A stretch of 57,006 nt of DNA, taken from DASRVA01 sp050732935. GTDB lineage: Bacteria; Gemmatimonadota; Gemmatimonadetes; JACCXV01; JAHWKZ01. The translations under genes and the position numbers were made by a program. The notes under the pieces were generated by a model. The model was not told the origin of the DNA. It saw nothing but the letters and a program-made list of their open reading frames with translations, and ran no database searches. Positions 15,551 to 24,334 of the stretch are shown piece after piece. The stretch is taken from NCBI GenBank assembly GCA_050732935.1, contig JBOHRW010000077.1, positions 1 through 57,006 on the forward strand. The letters run 5' to 3'. Every line of letters begins with the position of its first letter. The stretch's first letter is position 1.

Positions 15551-16909
15551 ATGCCCGTTCCCACGGACCGCGTGGAGACGCGGTTTTCCGACCATCGGCC
15601 AGCGCTTTCGGAAGCCCAGGCGCGGGCCGAGGCCGGACGCTGCCTCTTCTGTCACGACGCGCCCTGCGTGCACGCCTGCCCGACGGCCATCGACATCCCG
15701 CTCTTCATCAAGCAGATCCACGACCGGAACGACCTGGGGTCGGCGCGCACGATCCTCGAGGCCAACGCGTTCGGCTACTCGTGCGCCCGCGTCTGTCCGG
15801 TCGAGGTCCTGTGCGTGGGGGCGTGCGTCTACAACGCCAAGGGCGAGCCGCCGATCCTGATCGGTCGGCTCCAGCGCTTCGCCACCGATCCGGTCGTCGA
15901 GGAGGGAATCCCGATCTTCGAGCCGGGCGAGCCGACCGGCCGCGCGGTCGCGTGCGTCGGGGGCGGGCCGGCGTCGATCGCCTGCGCGCACGAGCTGGTC
16001 CGATTCGGGCACCGCGCCGTCATCTTCGAGAAGCGGCCCTACCGGGGCGGGCTCAACACGGACGGCGTGGCCCCCTACAAGATGCAGGCCGACGCCAGCC
16101 TGATGGAGATCGAGTGGCTGACGTCGATCGGGATCGAGTGGCGAGACGGGGTCGAGGTCGGGGTCGACGTGACATGGGAGGAGCTGGGGTCGGAGTTCGA
16201 CGCCGTCTTCCTTGGGCTCGGGCTGGGGCCGGACGCTCCCTTGGGGCTCCCGGGCGAGACGCTGGAGGGCGTGTGGGGCGCGACGAGGCTGATCGCCGCC
16301 ATCAAGACCGGCCACGAGCCGATCCCCGATCCGGAGGGGGTGAGGTCGGCGGTCGTGATCGGCGGCGGCAACACGGCGATCGATGCCGCTCGCGAGCTCG
16401 CCCTGCTCGGTGTGCCCGACGTCCGGATCGTGTACCGGAGAGGCGCCGACGCCATGTCCGCCTACCGGCACGAGCGGGAGCACGCGATCCAGGAGGGCGT
16501 GCGTTTCGAGCATCGGATGCAGCCCTTGGCCTTCCTAGGGAACGGCCGGCTCGAGGCGGTCCGGCTGACCGCCCTCGACGAGGGGCTCCAACCCGTCGGC
16601 GATCCGTTCCGTCTCCCGGCCGATCTGGCGGCGGTGGCAATCGGTCAGGCCCGGCTGCAGGAATCGCTCGGCGGGATTCCGGATCTCGATTTCGAGGACG
16701 GGCGGCTGGTCGTCGATCCGGTGACCGGGAGGACGTCGAATCCCAAGGTCTGGGCGGGCGGCGACCTGGCCAACGGTGGGGCGGAGGTCGTCAACGCGGC
16801 CGCCGAGGGCAAGCGCGCCGCGCACGGGATCGACGCCTGGCTGCGGAGGGTCCAATCGTCGGCACGGGGACTGGACGCTCCCGACGCGGTAGTCGGAAGA
16901 GAGGGATGA
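15551..16909 (+). CDS. preT: Dihydropyrimidine dehydrogenase flavin subunit PreT
   Basis: 452 residues. N-terminal four-helix Fe-S domain with CLFCHDAPCVHACP (about residues 33-46) and a second cluster group CARVCPVEVLCVGAC near 79-93, then an FAD Rossmann motif CVGGGPASIACAHELVRFG and an NADPH site VVIGGGNTAIDAARELALLG, ending WAGGDLANGGAEVVNAAAEG. This is the GltD/PreT architecture. With PreA it reduces uracil and thymine with NAD(P)H. An in-frame GTG at 15545 is an alternative start. The downstream preA overlaps by ATGA. Confidence 0.9.
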   Translation: MPVPTDRVETRFSDHRPALSEAQARAEAGRCLFCHDAPCVHACPTAIDIPLFIKQIHDRNDLGSARTILEANAFGYSCARVCPVEVLCVGACVYNAKGEPPILIGRLQRFATDPVVEEGIPIFEPGEPTGRAVACVGGGPASIACAHELVRFGHRAVIFEKRPYRGGLNTDGVAPYKMQADASLMEIEWLTSIGIEWRDGVEVGVDVTWEELGSEFDAVFLGLGLGPDAPLGLPGETLEGVWGATRLIAAIKTGHEPIPDPEGVRSAVVIGGGNTAIDAARELALLGVPDVRIVYRRGADAMSAYRHEREHAIQEGVRFEHRMQPLAFLGNGRLEAVRLTALDEGLQPVGDPFRLPADLAAVAIGQARLQESLGGIPDLDFEDGRLVVDPVTGRTSNPKVWAGGDLANGGAEVVNAAAEGKRAAHGIDAWLRRVQSSARGLDAPDAVVGREG

Positions 16910-18231
16910 TTCACGTGAACGAGCCACCCAACGGGCTTCCCGGGAACGACCGTCCGCGGAGCGGCCGACCCGTCGACCTCTCGATCGACTGCGCCGGGAT
17001 CCGCTCGCCCAACCCGTTCTGGCTGGCGAGCGGGCCGCCGACCAACACGGCCGGGCAGGTCCATCGGGCCTTCGAGGCCGGCTGGGGCGGGGCGGTCTGG
17101 AAGACCCTCGGCGAGCCCATCACCAACACGGTCTCGCGCTACGGGGGGACCGCCTACCAGGGGCGGAACGTGGCCGGGTTCAACAACATCGAGCTGATCA
17201 CCGACCGGCCGCTGGACATCAATCTGCGGGAGATCGCGGAGGTCAAGCGCGCCTGGCCCGACCGCGCGGTGGTGGTCTCGCTGATGGTCGAGAGCCGCGA
17301 GGACTGGCGCGACATCATCCGCCGCTCGGAGGACACCGGGTGCGACGGCCTCGAGCTCAACTTCGGCTGTCCGCACGGAATGTGCGAGCGGGGGATGGGC
17401 TCGGCGGTCGGCCAGGAGCCCAGGGTGCTCGAGGAGATCACCAGCTGGGCCGCCGAGTTCGCCAGGACCCCCGTCATCGTCAAGCTGACCCCCAACATCA
17501 CCGACATCCTGTACCCGGCCATGGCCGCGCAGCGGGGTGGCGGCGACGCCGTCAGCCTGGTCAACACGTTCAAGAGCGTGATTGGCGTCGACCACGACAC
17601 CTTGAGCCCGATCCCCTCGGTGGACGGGGAGGGGACCTCGGGCGGGTACTGCGGTCCGGCCGTCAAACCGATCGCCCTCCACATGGTGACCCGGCTCGGG
17701 AAGGCGCCCGAGTTTCGGCTACCGATCTCGGGTATCGGGGGCGTCCAGTCGTGGGAGGACGCGCTCGATTTCCTGCTCCTCGGCGCCACATCGGTCCAGG
17801 TCTGCACCGCGGTCATGCACTACGGCTTCAGGATCGTGGAGGACCTGGTGCGTGGTCTCGAGGAGTGGATGCGCGGGAAGGGCTACGCCCGGGTGGACCA
17901 GCTCGTCGGCGCCGCTCTCCCCAACTACCAGGAGTGGGGGGACCTCGACCTCAACTACAAGATCATCGCCCGCATCGACCCCTCGACCTGCATCGAATGC
18001 CAGCTCTGCTACGCGGCGTGCGAGGACGGTGCCCACCAGTGCATCGAGCTCCCGGGCCCGACCCGCGTCCCGCGCGTGATCGACGACGAATGCGTCGGCT
18101 GCAACCTCTGCCAGCTCGTCTGCCCGGTCGAGGGATGCATCACGATGGTCGAGGTCGACACGGGGCTCCCGCGAGAGTCGTGGAACGACCGCATGAGGAA
18201 GGGAACCGCCGGGGCGGGGTCGACGCATTGA
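16906..18231 (+). CDS. preA: Dihydropyrimidine dehydrogenase catalytic subunit PreA
   Basis: 441 residues. An FMN-binding DHOD-like barrel (NPFWLASGPPTNTAGQVHRA, WKTLGEPITNT, LELNFGCPHGMCERGMG with the catalytic Cys, VIVKLTPN, ISGIGGVQSWEDALDFLLLG) is followed by a ferredoxin domain with two 4Fe-4S motifs, CIECQLCYAAC and CVGCNLCQLVCPV. This is the pyrimidine-reducing subunit that forms dihydrouracil or dihydrothymine. ATG overlaps the preT stop by ATGA. First committed step of the reductive pyrimidine pathway whose other enzymes follow. Confidence 0.92.
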   Translation: MIHVNEPPNGLPGNDRPRSGRPVDLSIDCAGIRSPNPFWLASGPPTNTAGQVHRAFEAGWGGAVWKTLGEPITNTVSRYGGTAYQGRNVAGFNNIELITDRPLDINLREIAEVKRAWPDRAVVVSLMVESREDWRDIIRRSEDTGCDGLELNFGCPHGMCERGMGSAVGQEPRVLEEITSWAAEFARTPVIVKLTPNITDILYPAMAAQRGGGDAVSLVNTFKSVIGVDHDTLSPIPSVDGEGTSGGYCGPAVKPIALHMVTRLGKAPEFRLPISGIGGVQSWEDALDFLLLGATSVQVCTAVMHYGFRIVEDLVRGLEEWMRGKGYARVDQLVGAALPNYQEWGDLDLNYKIIARIDPSTCIECQLCYAACEDGAHQCIELPGPTRVPRVIDDECVGCNLCQLVCPVEGCITMVEVDTGLPRESWNDRMRKGTAGAGSTH

Positions 18232-18241
18232 GGAGCGACGC

Positions 18242-18727
18242 ATGACGGCCGGGGACGAGCGGGCGGCCGTCGAGACCGAGATCCGGGCGATCGTCGACCG
18301 CGAGACGCGCGCCTGGGACGAACGGGACGCCGAGGCGCTGGTCGAGCTCTTCCATCCCGACATGGTCTGGCCCTGGCCGCCCGGACCTCGCGATCACGAC
18401 CCGAAGGACTGGGTCATGGAGTGGGGGCGCTACGACCGGGAGCGGTGGCGGGCGGGCTGGCAGCGGCTGTTCGATACGCATGATCTCGTCCGGAACGAGC
18501 GCACGACCCGGAAGATCGTGGTCTCCGAGCAGGGCGACGGCGCCTTCGCCGTGGTCGACATCGACACCGTATGGCGCCATCACGAGACGGGGGATGACTT
18601 CCCGTGGACCGGCCGCACCTGCAAGATCTACACGCGGACGGACGACGGCTGGAAGATGATCTTCCAGACCGGCGCGCTCGCGTATTCGCCGCGGGACGGC
18701 CATGCCGCGACGGAGGAGACAGGATGA
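18242..18727 (+). CDS. NTF2/SnoaL-like small protein
   Basis: 161 residues with an N-terminal amphipathic helix (AIVDRETRAWDERDAEALVE) followed by LFHPDMVWPWPPGPRDHDP and a beta-rich second half (TGRTCKIYTRTDDGWKMIFQ), the layout of NTF2-like/SnoaL domains. Such domains act as isomerases, hydrolases or binding scaffolds. It sits between preA and the NCS1 permease, so it may handle a pathway intermediate or be an accessory factor, but no specific activity can be given. Confidence 0.7.
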   Translation: MTAGDERAAVETEIRAIVDRETRAWDERDAEALVELFHPDMVWPWPPGPRDHDPKDWVMEWGRYDRERWRAGWQRLFDTHDLVRNERTTRKIVVSEQGDGAFAVVDIDTVWRHHETGDDFPWTGRTCKIYTRTDDGWKMIFQTGALAYSPRDGHAATEETG

Positions 18728-20552
18728 ACCCGAACCGCGTCTCTTGAGAGCAGCCCCCATCGAGGCGGTCGTCGTCGACCGCGAGGCTCTGGCGGCCAGC
18801 CCGTACGCCAACGAGGACCTGCTGCCGACCACGTTCGACGAGCGGCGCTGGAGCCTCTGGCACATCGCCGCCCTGTGGATCGGCATGGCGGTCTGCATCC
18901 CCACCTACATGCTCGCCGCCGGCCTGATCGCGAGTGGGATGACCTGGTGGCAGGCGCTGCTCACGATCACCGCCGGAAACTCGATCGTCCTCCTCCCGAT
19001 GGTGCTGAACGGGCACGCCGGGACGAAGTACGGGATCCCGTTCCCGGTGCTGCTCAGGGCGTCGTTCGGGATCCTGGGCGCCAACATCCCCGCCCTTCTG
19101 AGGGGGCTCGTGGCGTGCGGATGGTTCGGGATCCAGACCTGGATCGGCGGCCACGCCCTCTACGCGCTGACGCGGGTGATCGTCCCCGCCGTGGGGGAGG
19201 CGCCGGCGATCGGCTGGCTCGGGCTGAACGGCTGGGAGCTCGCGGCCTTCCTCCTCTTCTGGGCGCTCAACGTCTGGATCGCGTGGAGTGGGACCGAGAG
19301 GATCAAGTGGCTGGAGTCGTGGGGCGCCCCGATGCTGCTGGCGATCGGCCTGGCCCTGTTCGCGTGGGCGCTGACGGTTCCGGGCGGCCTCCCGCGTGCG
19401 CTCGAGTTCAGCGAGCAGTTCGCCCGTCCCTCGCTGGTGGTGGAGGACGGTCGAGCCGTCGTCCATCCGCTCGCCGATCAGGGTGGGGTGCGGGCGACGG
19501 AGGTCCGCGTGGCGGCGGGGCGCACCGAGGCCGAAGCGCGGGCAGCGCTCCCGGCCGCCGGGTGGATTCCCTGGAGGGCCGGTCCGATCGCGATCCCGCC
19601 CGCCGGCCCGGCGACCGCGGGGCCGCTCCATGTGGCCGCCGAGGTCCGGGACACCGCGGGCACGACCAGCCCGGTCCTGACCGCGACGGGTGGTCCGGAG
19701 GACCCGCCGGGGCGGAGCTTCTGGTTCCTCTTCCTGCCAGGGTTGACCGCCATGGTCGGGTTCTGGGCCACGCTCTCGCTCAACATGCCCGACTTCACGC
19801 GCTTGGCGAAGAGCCAGAGGGACCAGGCGTGGGGGCAGATCCTGGGACTCCCGACCACGATGGCGCTCTTCTCGTTCATCGGGATCGTCGCGACGTGCGC
19901 GGCCGCGCTCCGCTTCCGCGACGTTCTGGTCGTCGAAGCCGTGCCGTGGGACCCGGTCGTCCTGCTCTCGAGGTTCGAGGAGCCGCTGGTGGTCGTGATC
20001 TCCATGATCGCCTTGGCGGTTGCGACCCTCACGACCAACATCGCCGCCAACGTAGTCGCGCCGGCGATCGGGTTCAGCAACGTGGCGCCGAGATGGATCT
20101 CGTTCCGTGCGGGCGCCCTGATCACCGGCGTGATCGGCATCCTGATCATGCCCTGGAAGCTGATCGCCTCGACCCAGGGCTATATCTTCACGTGGTTGAT
20201 CGGCTACTCGGCGCTCCTGGGACCGATAGCGGGGATCATGATCGCCGATTACTGGGTCGTCCGACGGACCCGCCTCGACACCGTGAGCCTCTACCTGGAG
20301 CGCGGCGAGTACTGGTACAGAGACGGCTGGCGGTGGGCGACGGTGGCGATCCTCGTGGTCGCGGTCGCGCCTAACGTGCCGGGGTTTCTGGCCGCCGCCG
20401 GGTGGCTCGCACCGGGATCGGTGCCGGAGATCTTCCACTCGCTCTACACCTACGCCTGGTTCATCGGCTTCGCGATCGCCTTCGTGGGCTACACGGCGCT
20501 GGGCATCGCGCGTCGTCCCGTTCCCCGACCGGAGCCCGCCCGTGCCGCTTAG
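18702..20552 (+). CDS. NCS1-family pyrimidine/hydantoin permease with inserted domain
   Basis: 616 residues, where NCS1 permeases usually have about 480-500. TM1 WHIAALWIGMAVCIPTYMLA, the substrate region ILGANIPALLRGLVACGWFG, and FWATLSLNMPDFTRLAKSQR are classic NCS1. An extra soluble segment at about residues 240-337 (19419-19712), rich in Ala/Gly/Pro and with Ig-like AEVRDTAGTTSPVLTATG, splits TM6 from TM7. Likely imports uracil, thymine or a hydantoin. The ATG overlaps the previous gene by 26 bases; no better start is seen. Confidence 0.85.
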   Translation: MPRRRRQDEPEPRLLRAAPIEAVVVDREALAASPYANEDLLPTTFDERRWSLWHIAALWIGMAVCIPTYMLAAGLIASGMTWWQALLTITAGNSIVLLPMVLNGHAGTKYGIPFPVLLRASFGILGANIPALLRGLVACGWFGIQTWIGGHALYALTRVIVPAVGEAPAIGWLGLNGWELAAFLLFWALNVWIAWSGTERIKWLESWGAPMLLAIGLALFAWALTVPGGLPRALEFSEQFARPSLVVEDGRAVVHPLADQGGVRATEVRVAAGRTEAEARAALPAAGWIPWRAGPIAIPPAGPATAGPLHVAAEVRDTAGTTSPVLTATGGPEDPPGRSFWFLFLPGLTAMVGFWATLSLNMPDFTRLAKSQRDQAWGQILGLPTTMALFSFIGIVATCAAALRFRDVLVVEAVPWDPVVLLSRFEEPLVVVISMIALAVATLTTNIAANVVAPAIGFSNVAPRWISFRAGALITGVIGILIMPWKLIASTQGYIFTWLIGYSALLGPIAGIMIADYWVVRRTRLDTVSLYLERGEYWYRDGWRWATVAILVVAVAPNVPGFLAAAGWLAPGSVPEIFHSLYTYAWFIGFAIAFVGYTALGIARRPVPRPEPARAA

Positions 20553-21732
20553 CCGCGTCCGCGTCGTCGACCTGACGCGAATCCTGGCCGGACCGTTCGC
20601 GACGATGCTACTGGGCGATCTGGGGGCGGACGTCGTCAAGATCGAGCACCCCGATGGTGGCGACGACACGCGCGGCTGGGGCCCGCCGTGGGTCCCCGGG
20701 GCCGGCGGGGCGAGCGCCTACTTCACGTCCGTGAATCGCAACAAGCGTAGTTGTACGGTGGATCTCAAGAGCGAGGTTGGCAGGGAAATCCTGTGGAGGT
20801 TGGTCGAAGGAGGGGACGTCCTGATCTCGAACTTCCGCCCCGGCGTCCTCGAGCGGTTCGGCTTCGGCTGGGATGCGGTCCGGGCGCGGGCGCCACGCGT
20901 CGTCTATACGCTCATCAACGGCTACGGCGCCGACGGGCCGGCGGCCGGGAAGCCGTCGTTCGACGTCATCGTCCAGGGGGAGTCGGGGGTCATGGACATC
21001 ACCGGCCACCCGGGGGGGCCGCCGACCCGGGTCGGGATCTCGCTGGGAGACGAGACGGCCGGGCTCCTGGCCGTCCAGGGGATCCTGGCGGCGCTCCTGG
21101 TTCGCGAACGTACTGGCGAGGGTCAGCGAGTCGAGGTCGCCCTCCACGACGGACTGCTTTCGCTCCTCACCTTCCACGCCCAGGGATGGTGGGCAGGCGG
21201 CAAGGAGCCGACCCGGATCGGCAACGCCCATCCCTCCATCGTCCCCTATCAGACCTTCGCCACCGCCGATGGGTGGATGAACGTGGGGGTGGGGAACGAA
21301 CGGCAGTGGCGGCACTTCTGCGAGGCGGTGGAGCGGGCCGGATGGATCGAAGACCCCCGCTTCCGGACGAACGCCGACCGGCTGGTTCACCGCGAGGAGC
21401 TGGTGCCGCTGATCGAGGCGATCCTAGGCGGCCGGTCGACCGTGGAGTGGACGGAGACCTTCTCGGCCGTGGATGTCCCGTGCGGCCGGATCCGCCCCGT
21501 CCCCGAGGCGCTCGATTCGCCGGAGGCCAAGGGGCGGGGTATGATAGTGGAGGTCGGGGGGGCGGACGGAGAGCCCCTGCCGCTCCTCGGCCCCGCCGTC
21601 AAGCTGTCGGCCTCGCCGGCCGGGATCCGTCGTCGCCCGCCCCGGCTGGGCGAGCACACGGAGGAGGTGCTGGGGGAGGTTGGGTACTCGAGCTCGGAAA
21701 TCCGTAGCCTCGGAGAGAGAGGGGTCATCTAG
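20542..21732 (+). CDS. Class III (CaiB/BaiF) CoA-transferase
   Basis: 396 residues. Starts LSRVRVVDLTRILAGPFATM and DVVKIEHPDGGDDTRGWGPP, family-typical, with the predicted catalytic Asp D170 in VGISLGDETAG and a C-terminal PRLGEHTEEVL. Class III transferases move CoA between carboxylic acids. A CoA-transferase is not part of the textbook reductive pyrimidine route; here it lies inside that operon, overlapping the permease by 11 bases and abutting the ureidopropionase gene. Activating malonate or 3-hydroxypropionate is a possible role. The start codon is GTG. Confidence 0.85.
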   Translation: MPLSRVRVVDLTRILAGPFATMLLGDLGADVVKIEHPDGGDDTRGWGPPWVPGAGGASAYFTSVNRNKRSCTVDLKSEVGREILWRLVEGGDVLISNFRPGVLERFGFGWDAVRARAPRVVYTLINGYGADGPAAGKPSFDVIVQGESGVMDITGHPGGPPTRVGISLGDETAGLLAVQGILAALLVRERTGEGQRVEVALHDGLLSLLTFHAQGWWAGGKEPTRIGNAHPSIVPYQTFATADGWMNVGVGNERQWRHFCEAVERAGWIEDPRFRTNADRLVHREELVPLIEAILGGRSTVEWTETFSAVDVPCGRIRPVPEALDSPEAKGRGMIVEVGGADGEPLPLLGPAVKLSASPAGIRRRPPRLGEHTEEVLGEVGYSSSEIRSLGERGVI

Positions 21733-22608
21733 ATGCCGCGCATCGTGAAGGGCGGCCTGATCCAGGCCGCGATCCCCGACGGCGACGCCAGCCGGCCGAT
21801 CGAGGAGATCAAGCGGCGGATGATCGACAAGCATGTCGCGTTGCTCGAAGAAGCAACGGAGAAAGGCGTCCAGGTATGCTGCCTCCAGGAACTCTTCTAC
21901 GGCCCCTACTTCCCGGCCGACCAGGACCGGAAGTGGTACGCGCTGACCGAGGCAGTCCCCGATGGTCCGACGTGCCGGCTGATGGCCGAGCGGGCCAAGG
22001 AGCACGGGATGGTGCTCGTGGTGCCCGTGTACGAGAAGGACCTGACCGGCGTCTACTACAACACGGCCGCGGTCTATGACGCGGACGGGAGCTATCTCGG
22101 CAAGTACAGAAAGCACCACATCCCCCATTGCGCGCCGGGCTTCTGGGAGAAGTTCTTCTTCAAGCCCGGCAACCTGGGTTACCCGGTCTTCCACACTGTG
22201 TTCGGGACGATCGGGGTCTACATCTGCTACGACCGGCACTTCCCGGAAGGGGCGCGGATCCTGGGACTCAAGGGGGCCGAGATCGTGTTCAACCCGTCGG
22301 CCACGGTGGCCGGGCTCTCCGAGTACCTGTGGGAGCTCGAGCAGCCGGCCCACGCGGTCGCCAACGGCTACTTCATCGGCGCGATCAACCGGGTCGGCCA
22401 CGAGAGTCCGTGGAATATCGGCGAGTTCTATGGGAAGTCGTACTTCTGCGATCCACGCGGGAAGATCCTGGCGCAGGCGCCGCGGGACGAGGACGCGGTC
22501 GTGGTTGCCGACCTCGACCTCGACATGATCGAGGAGGTCCGCCAGACGTGGCAGTTCTACCGCGACCGCCGGCCCGAGACGTATGAGGAGATCGCGCAGC
22601 TGCTGTGA
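21733..22608 (+). CDS. Beta-ureidopropionase (nitrilase superfamily)
   Basis: 291 residues, carbon-nitrogen hydrolase fold with the complete catalytic triad: E53 in CLQELFYGPYF, K127 in KYRKHHIPH and C165 in GVYICYDRHFPEG. The segments FNPSATVAGLSEYLWELEQP and GAINRVGHE are those of N-carbamoyl-beta-alanine amidohydrolases. It cleaves N-carbamoyl-beta-alanine to beta-alanine, CO2 and ammonia, step three of the pathway. The ATG follows the CoA-transferase stop directly, and GTGA overlaps the next gene. N-carbamoylputrescine amidase is a close alternative, disfavoured by context. Confidence 0.88.
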   Translation: MPRIVKGGLIQAAIPDGDASRPIEEIKRRMIDKHVALLEEATEKGVQVCCLQELFYGPYFPADQDRKWYALTEAVPDGPTCRLMAERAKEHGMVLVVPVYEKDLTGVYYNTAAVYDADGSYLGKYRKHHIPHCAPGFWEKFFFKPGNLGYPVFHTVFGTIGVYICYDRHFPEGARILGLKGAEIVFNPSATVAGLSEYLWELEQPAHAVANGYFIGAINRVGHESPWNIGEFYGKSYFCDPRGKILAQAPRDEDAVVVADLDLDMIEEVRQTWQFYRDRRPETYEEIAQLL

Positions 22609-23927
22609 ACGACACGACGGACACCGGCGTGGCTGGCGACGCGGTCAACGCCGCCGGAATCAACGAGAAGCACGACCGCTACCTCTGGGACGCGGTCATT
22701 CGCTATTACGAGACGCCGCTTCCGCTAGCCCGCGGCCGCGGCCACTTTCTCTACGACTTCGACGGCAACGAGTACCTGGACTTCTTCGGCGGGATCCTGA
22801 CCGTCTCGGTCGGCCACTGCCACCCGACCGTCACCCAGGCGATCCAGGATCAGGCCGAGACCCTCGTTCACTCCTCGACCCTCTACCCGACCGCGCCGAT
22901 CGTCGAGCTGGCCGGGAAGATCGCGTCGCTGACGCCGGGGGATCTCACCAAGTCGTTCTTTACCAACAGCGGCACGGAGGCCGACGAGACCGCGCTCATG
23001 CTGGCCCGCGCCGCGACGGGAAATCAGTCGATCATCGCGCTCCGGTATGGCTACTCGGGGCGCTCGATGCTCGCCGTCACCGTGACCGGGCAAGCGCCGT
23101 GGCGCTCGATCGACTACGTAGCCGGCGTCAAGCACGCCCTGGCCCCCTACTGCTACAGATGCCCGCTGAAGCTCACCTATCCCGAGTGCGGAGTGGCCTG
23201 TGCTGAGGACATCGAGGAGCTGATCCGAACGACCACGCCGGGGAACGTGGCCGCCTTCCTCGCCGAGCCGATCTTGGGTGCCGGCGGGTTCATCACTCCG
23301 CCCAAGGAGTACTTCCAGATCGTCGCCGAGATCGTGCATCGGCACGGCGGGCTCTTCATCGCCGACGAGGTCCAGACCGGCTGGGGCCGGACCGGGGAGA
23401 AATGGTGGGGCATCGAACAGTACGGCGTGGTCCCCGACATGATGACCATGGCCAAGGGGGTGGCCAACGGCATGCCGATGGGGGTCACGGTGACGACGCC
23501 GGAGCTGGCCTCCGAGTGGAAGGGGCTCACGATCTCGACCTTCGGGGGCAATCCGGTCGCCTGCGCGGCCTCGCGGGCGACGATCCAGGTGATCGAGGAG
23601 GAGGGGCTGGTGGAGAACGCCGCCGTGCAGGGGAGGCATCTCCGTGACGGGCTCGAGAAGCTGAAGGAACGGCACCCGTTGATCGGCGACGTCCGCGGCA
23701 TGGGGCTCATGCAGGCGATCGAGCTCGTGACCGACCGCAAGACCAAAGAGCCGGCCCCCAGGGAGACCACCCGACTCCTCGAGGAGACGCGGAGGCGCGG
23801 GCTCCTGATCGGTAAGGGCGGCCTGTACGGCAACGTGATCAGGATCTCGCCATGCCTGAACATCGGACCCGACGAGATCGACCGGGCGCTGGGCGTCCTC
23901 GATGACAGCCTGGCGGCGGCCGGGTGA
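22605..23927 (+). CDS. Class III aminotransferase (beta-alanine or aminoisobutyrate)
   Basis: 440 residues from a GTG overlapping the ureidopropionase stop. Fold-type I PLP enzyme: SFFTNSGTEADETALMLARA, D254 in FIADEVQTGWGRTG (pairs with the PLP ring nitrogen) and the Schiff-base K284 in MTMAKGVANGMPMG. A cysteine-rich insertion YCYRCPLKLTYPECGVAC at about 182-199 marks the AGXT2-like subgroup. In this operon it probably converts beta-alanine with pyruvate or glyoxylate to malonate semialdehyde; AGXT2-type enzymes also take 3-aminoisobutyrate from thymine. Confidence 0.85.
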   Translation: MNDTTDTGVAGDAVNAAGINEKHDRYLWDAVIRYYETPLPLARGRGHFLYDFDGNEYLDFFGGILTVSVGHCHPTVTQAIQDQAETLVHSSTLYPTAPIVELAGKIASLTPGDLTKSFFTNSGTEADETALMLARAATGNQSIIALRYGYSGRSMLAVTVTGQAPWRSIDYVAGVKHALAPYCYRCPLKLTYPECGVACAEDIEELIRTTTPGNVAAFLAEPILGAGGFITPPKEYFQIVAEIVHRHGGLFIADEVQTGWGRTGEKWWGIEQYGVVPDMMTMAKGVANGMPMGVTVTTPELASEWKGLTISTFGGNPVACAASRATIQVIEEEGLVENAAVQGRHLRDGLEKLKERHPLIGDVRGMGLMQAIELVTDRKTKEPAPRETTRLLEETRRRGLLIGKGGLYGNVIRISPCLNIGPDEIDRALGVLDDSLAAAG

Positions 23928-24334
23928 CGGAGGGATCGCCAGGAACGATGGAGCGAAAAAAGCGGACCCGTCCCGAGATGGCCCGATCCACGCGGCTCTC
24001 CCGGCTGCTGCTGGTCCCGGTGTTCGGCCTCTACGTCTATCTGATCCTCGACTCCACTCCCCCCATCAACCAATCCGATCGGATCGCCGCCTACATGCTC
24101 TACATGATCGTGGGGATGCTGGCGATCGGCGCGATCGCCGTGCGCCTCCGCGCGGTCCCGATGACGATCCTCTGCCTACTCGCAGCGCTCCTGCAGACCT
24201 TCGCCATGATGCTCATGCTGTTGATCGGGTGGAGGCCGGACGAGGCGGTCGTGTTCGTCAACGTGCTCCTCATCATGTCCCTCCTCTTCGTCGCTTGGCA
24301 GTTCCGCCACGACGCGCGATCGGGACCCGGGTGA
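23924..24334 (+). CDS. Small four-helix membrane protein, unknown
   Basis: 136 residues starting at a GTG that overlaps the aminotransferase stop by GTGA; an ATG at 23948 (MERKKRTR) is an alternative start. A basic N-terminus precedes four hydrophobic segments (LLLVPVFGLYVYLIL, AAYMLYMIVGMLAIGAIAV, ILCLLAALLQTFAMMLMLL and VVFVNVLLIMSLLFVAW). No family is recognised. Its position between two catabolic enzymes in a tightly overlapping operon makes it a candidate accessory membrane component, but no function follows from the sequence. Confidence 0.6.
   Translation: MTEGSPGTMERKKRTRPEMARSTRLSRLLLVPVFGLYVYLILDSTPPINQSDRIAAYMLYMIVGMLAIGAIAVRLRAVPMTILCLLAALLQTFAMMLMLLIGWRPDEAVVFVNVLLIMSLLFVAWQFRHDARSGPG

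Noticed and set aside
18414..20669. 751-codon minus-strand frame
   Set aside because: Lies opposite the NTF2-like and NCS1 genes; composition of Arg, Gly, Asp repeats and no motif, so a shadow.
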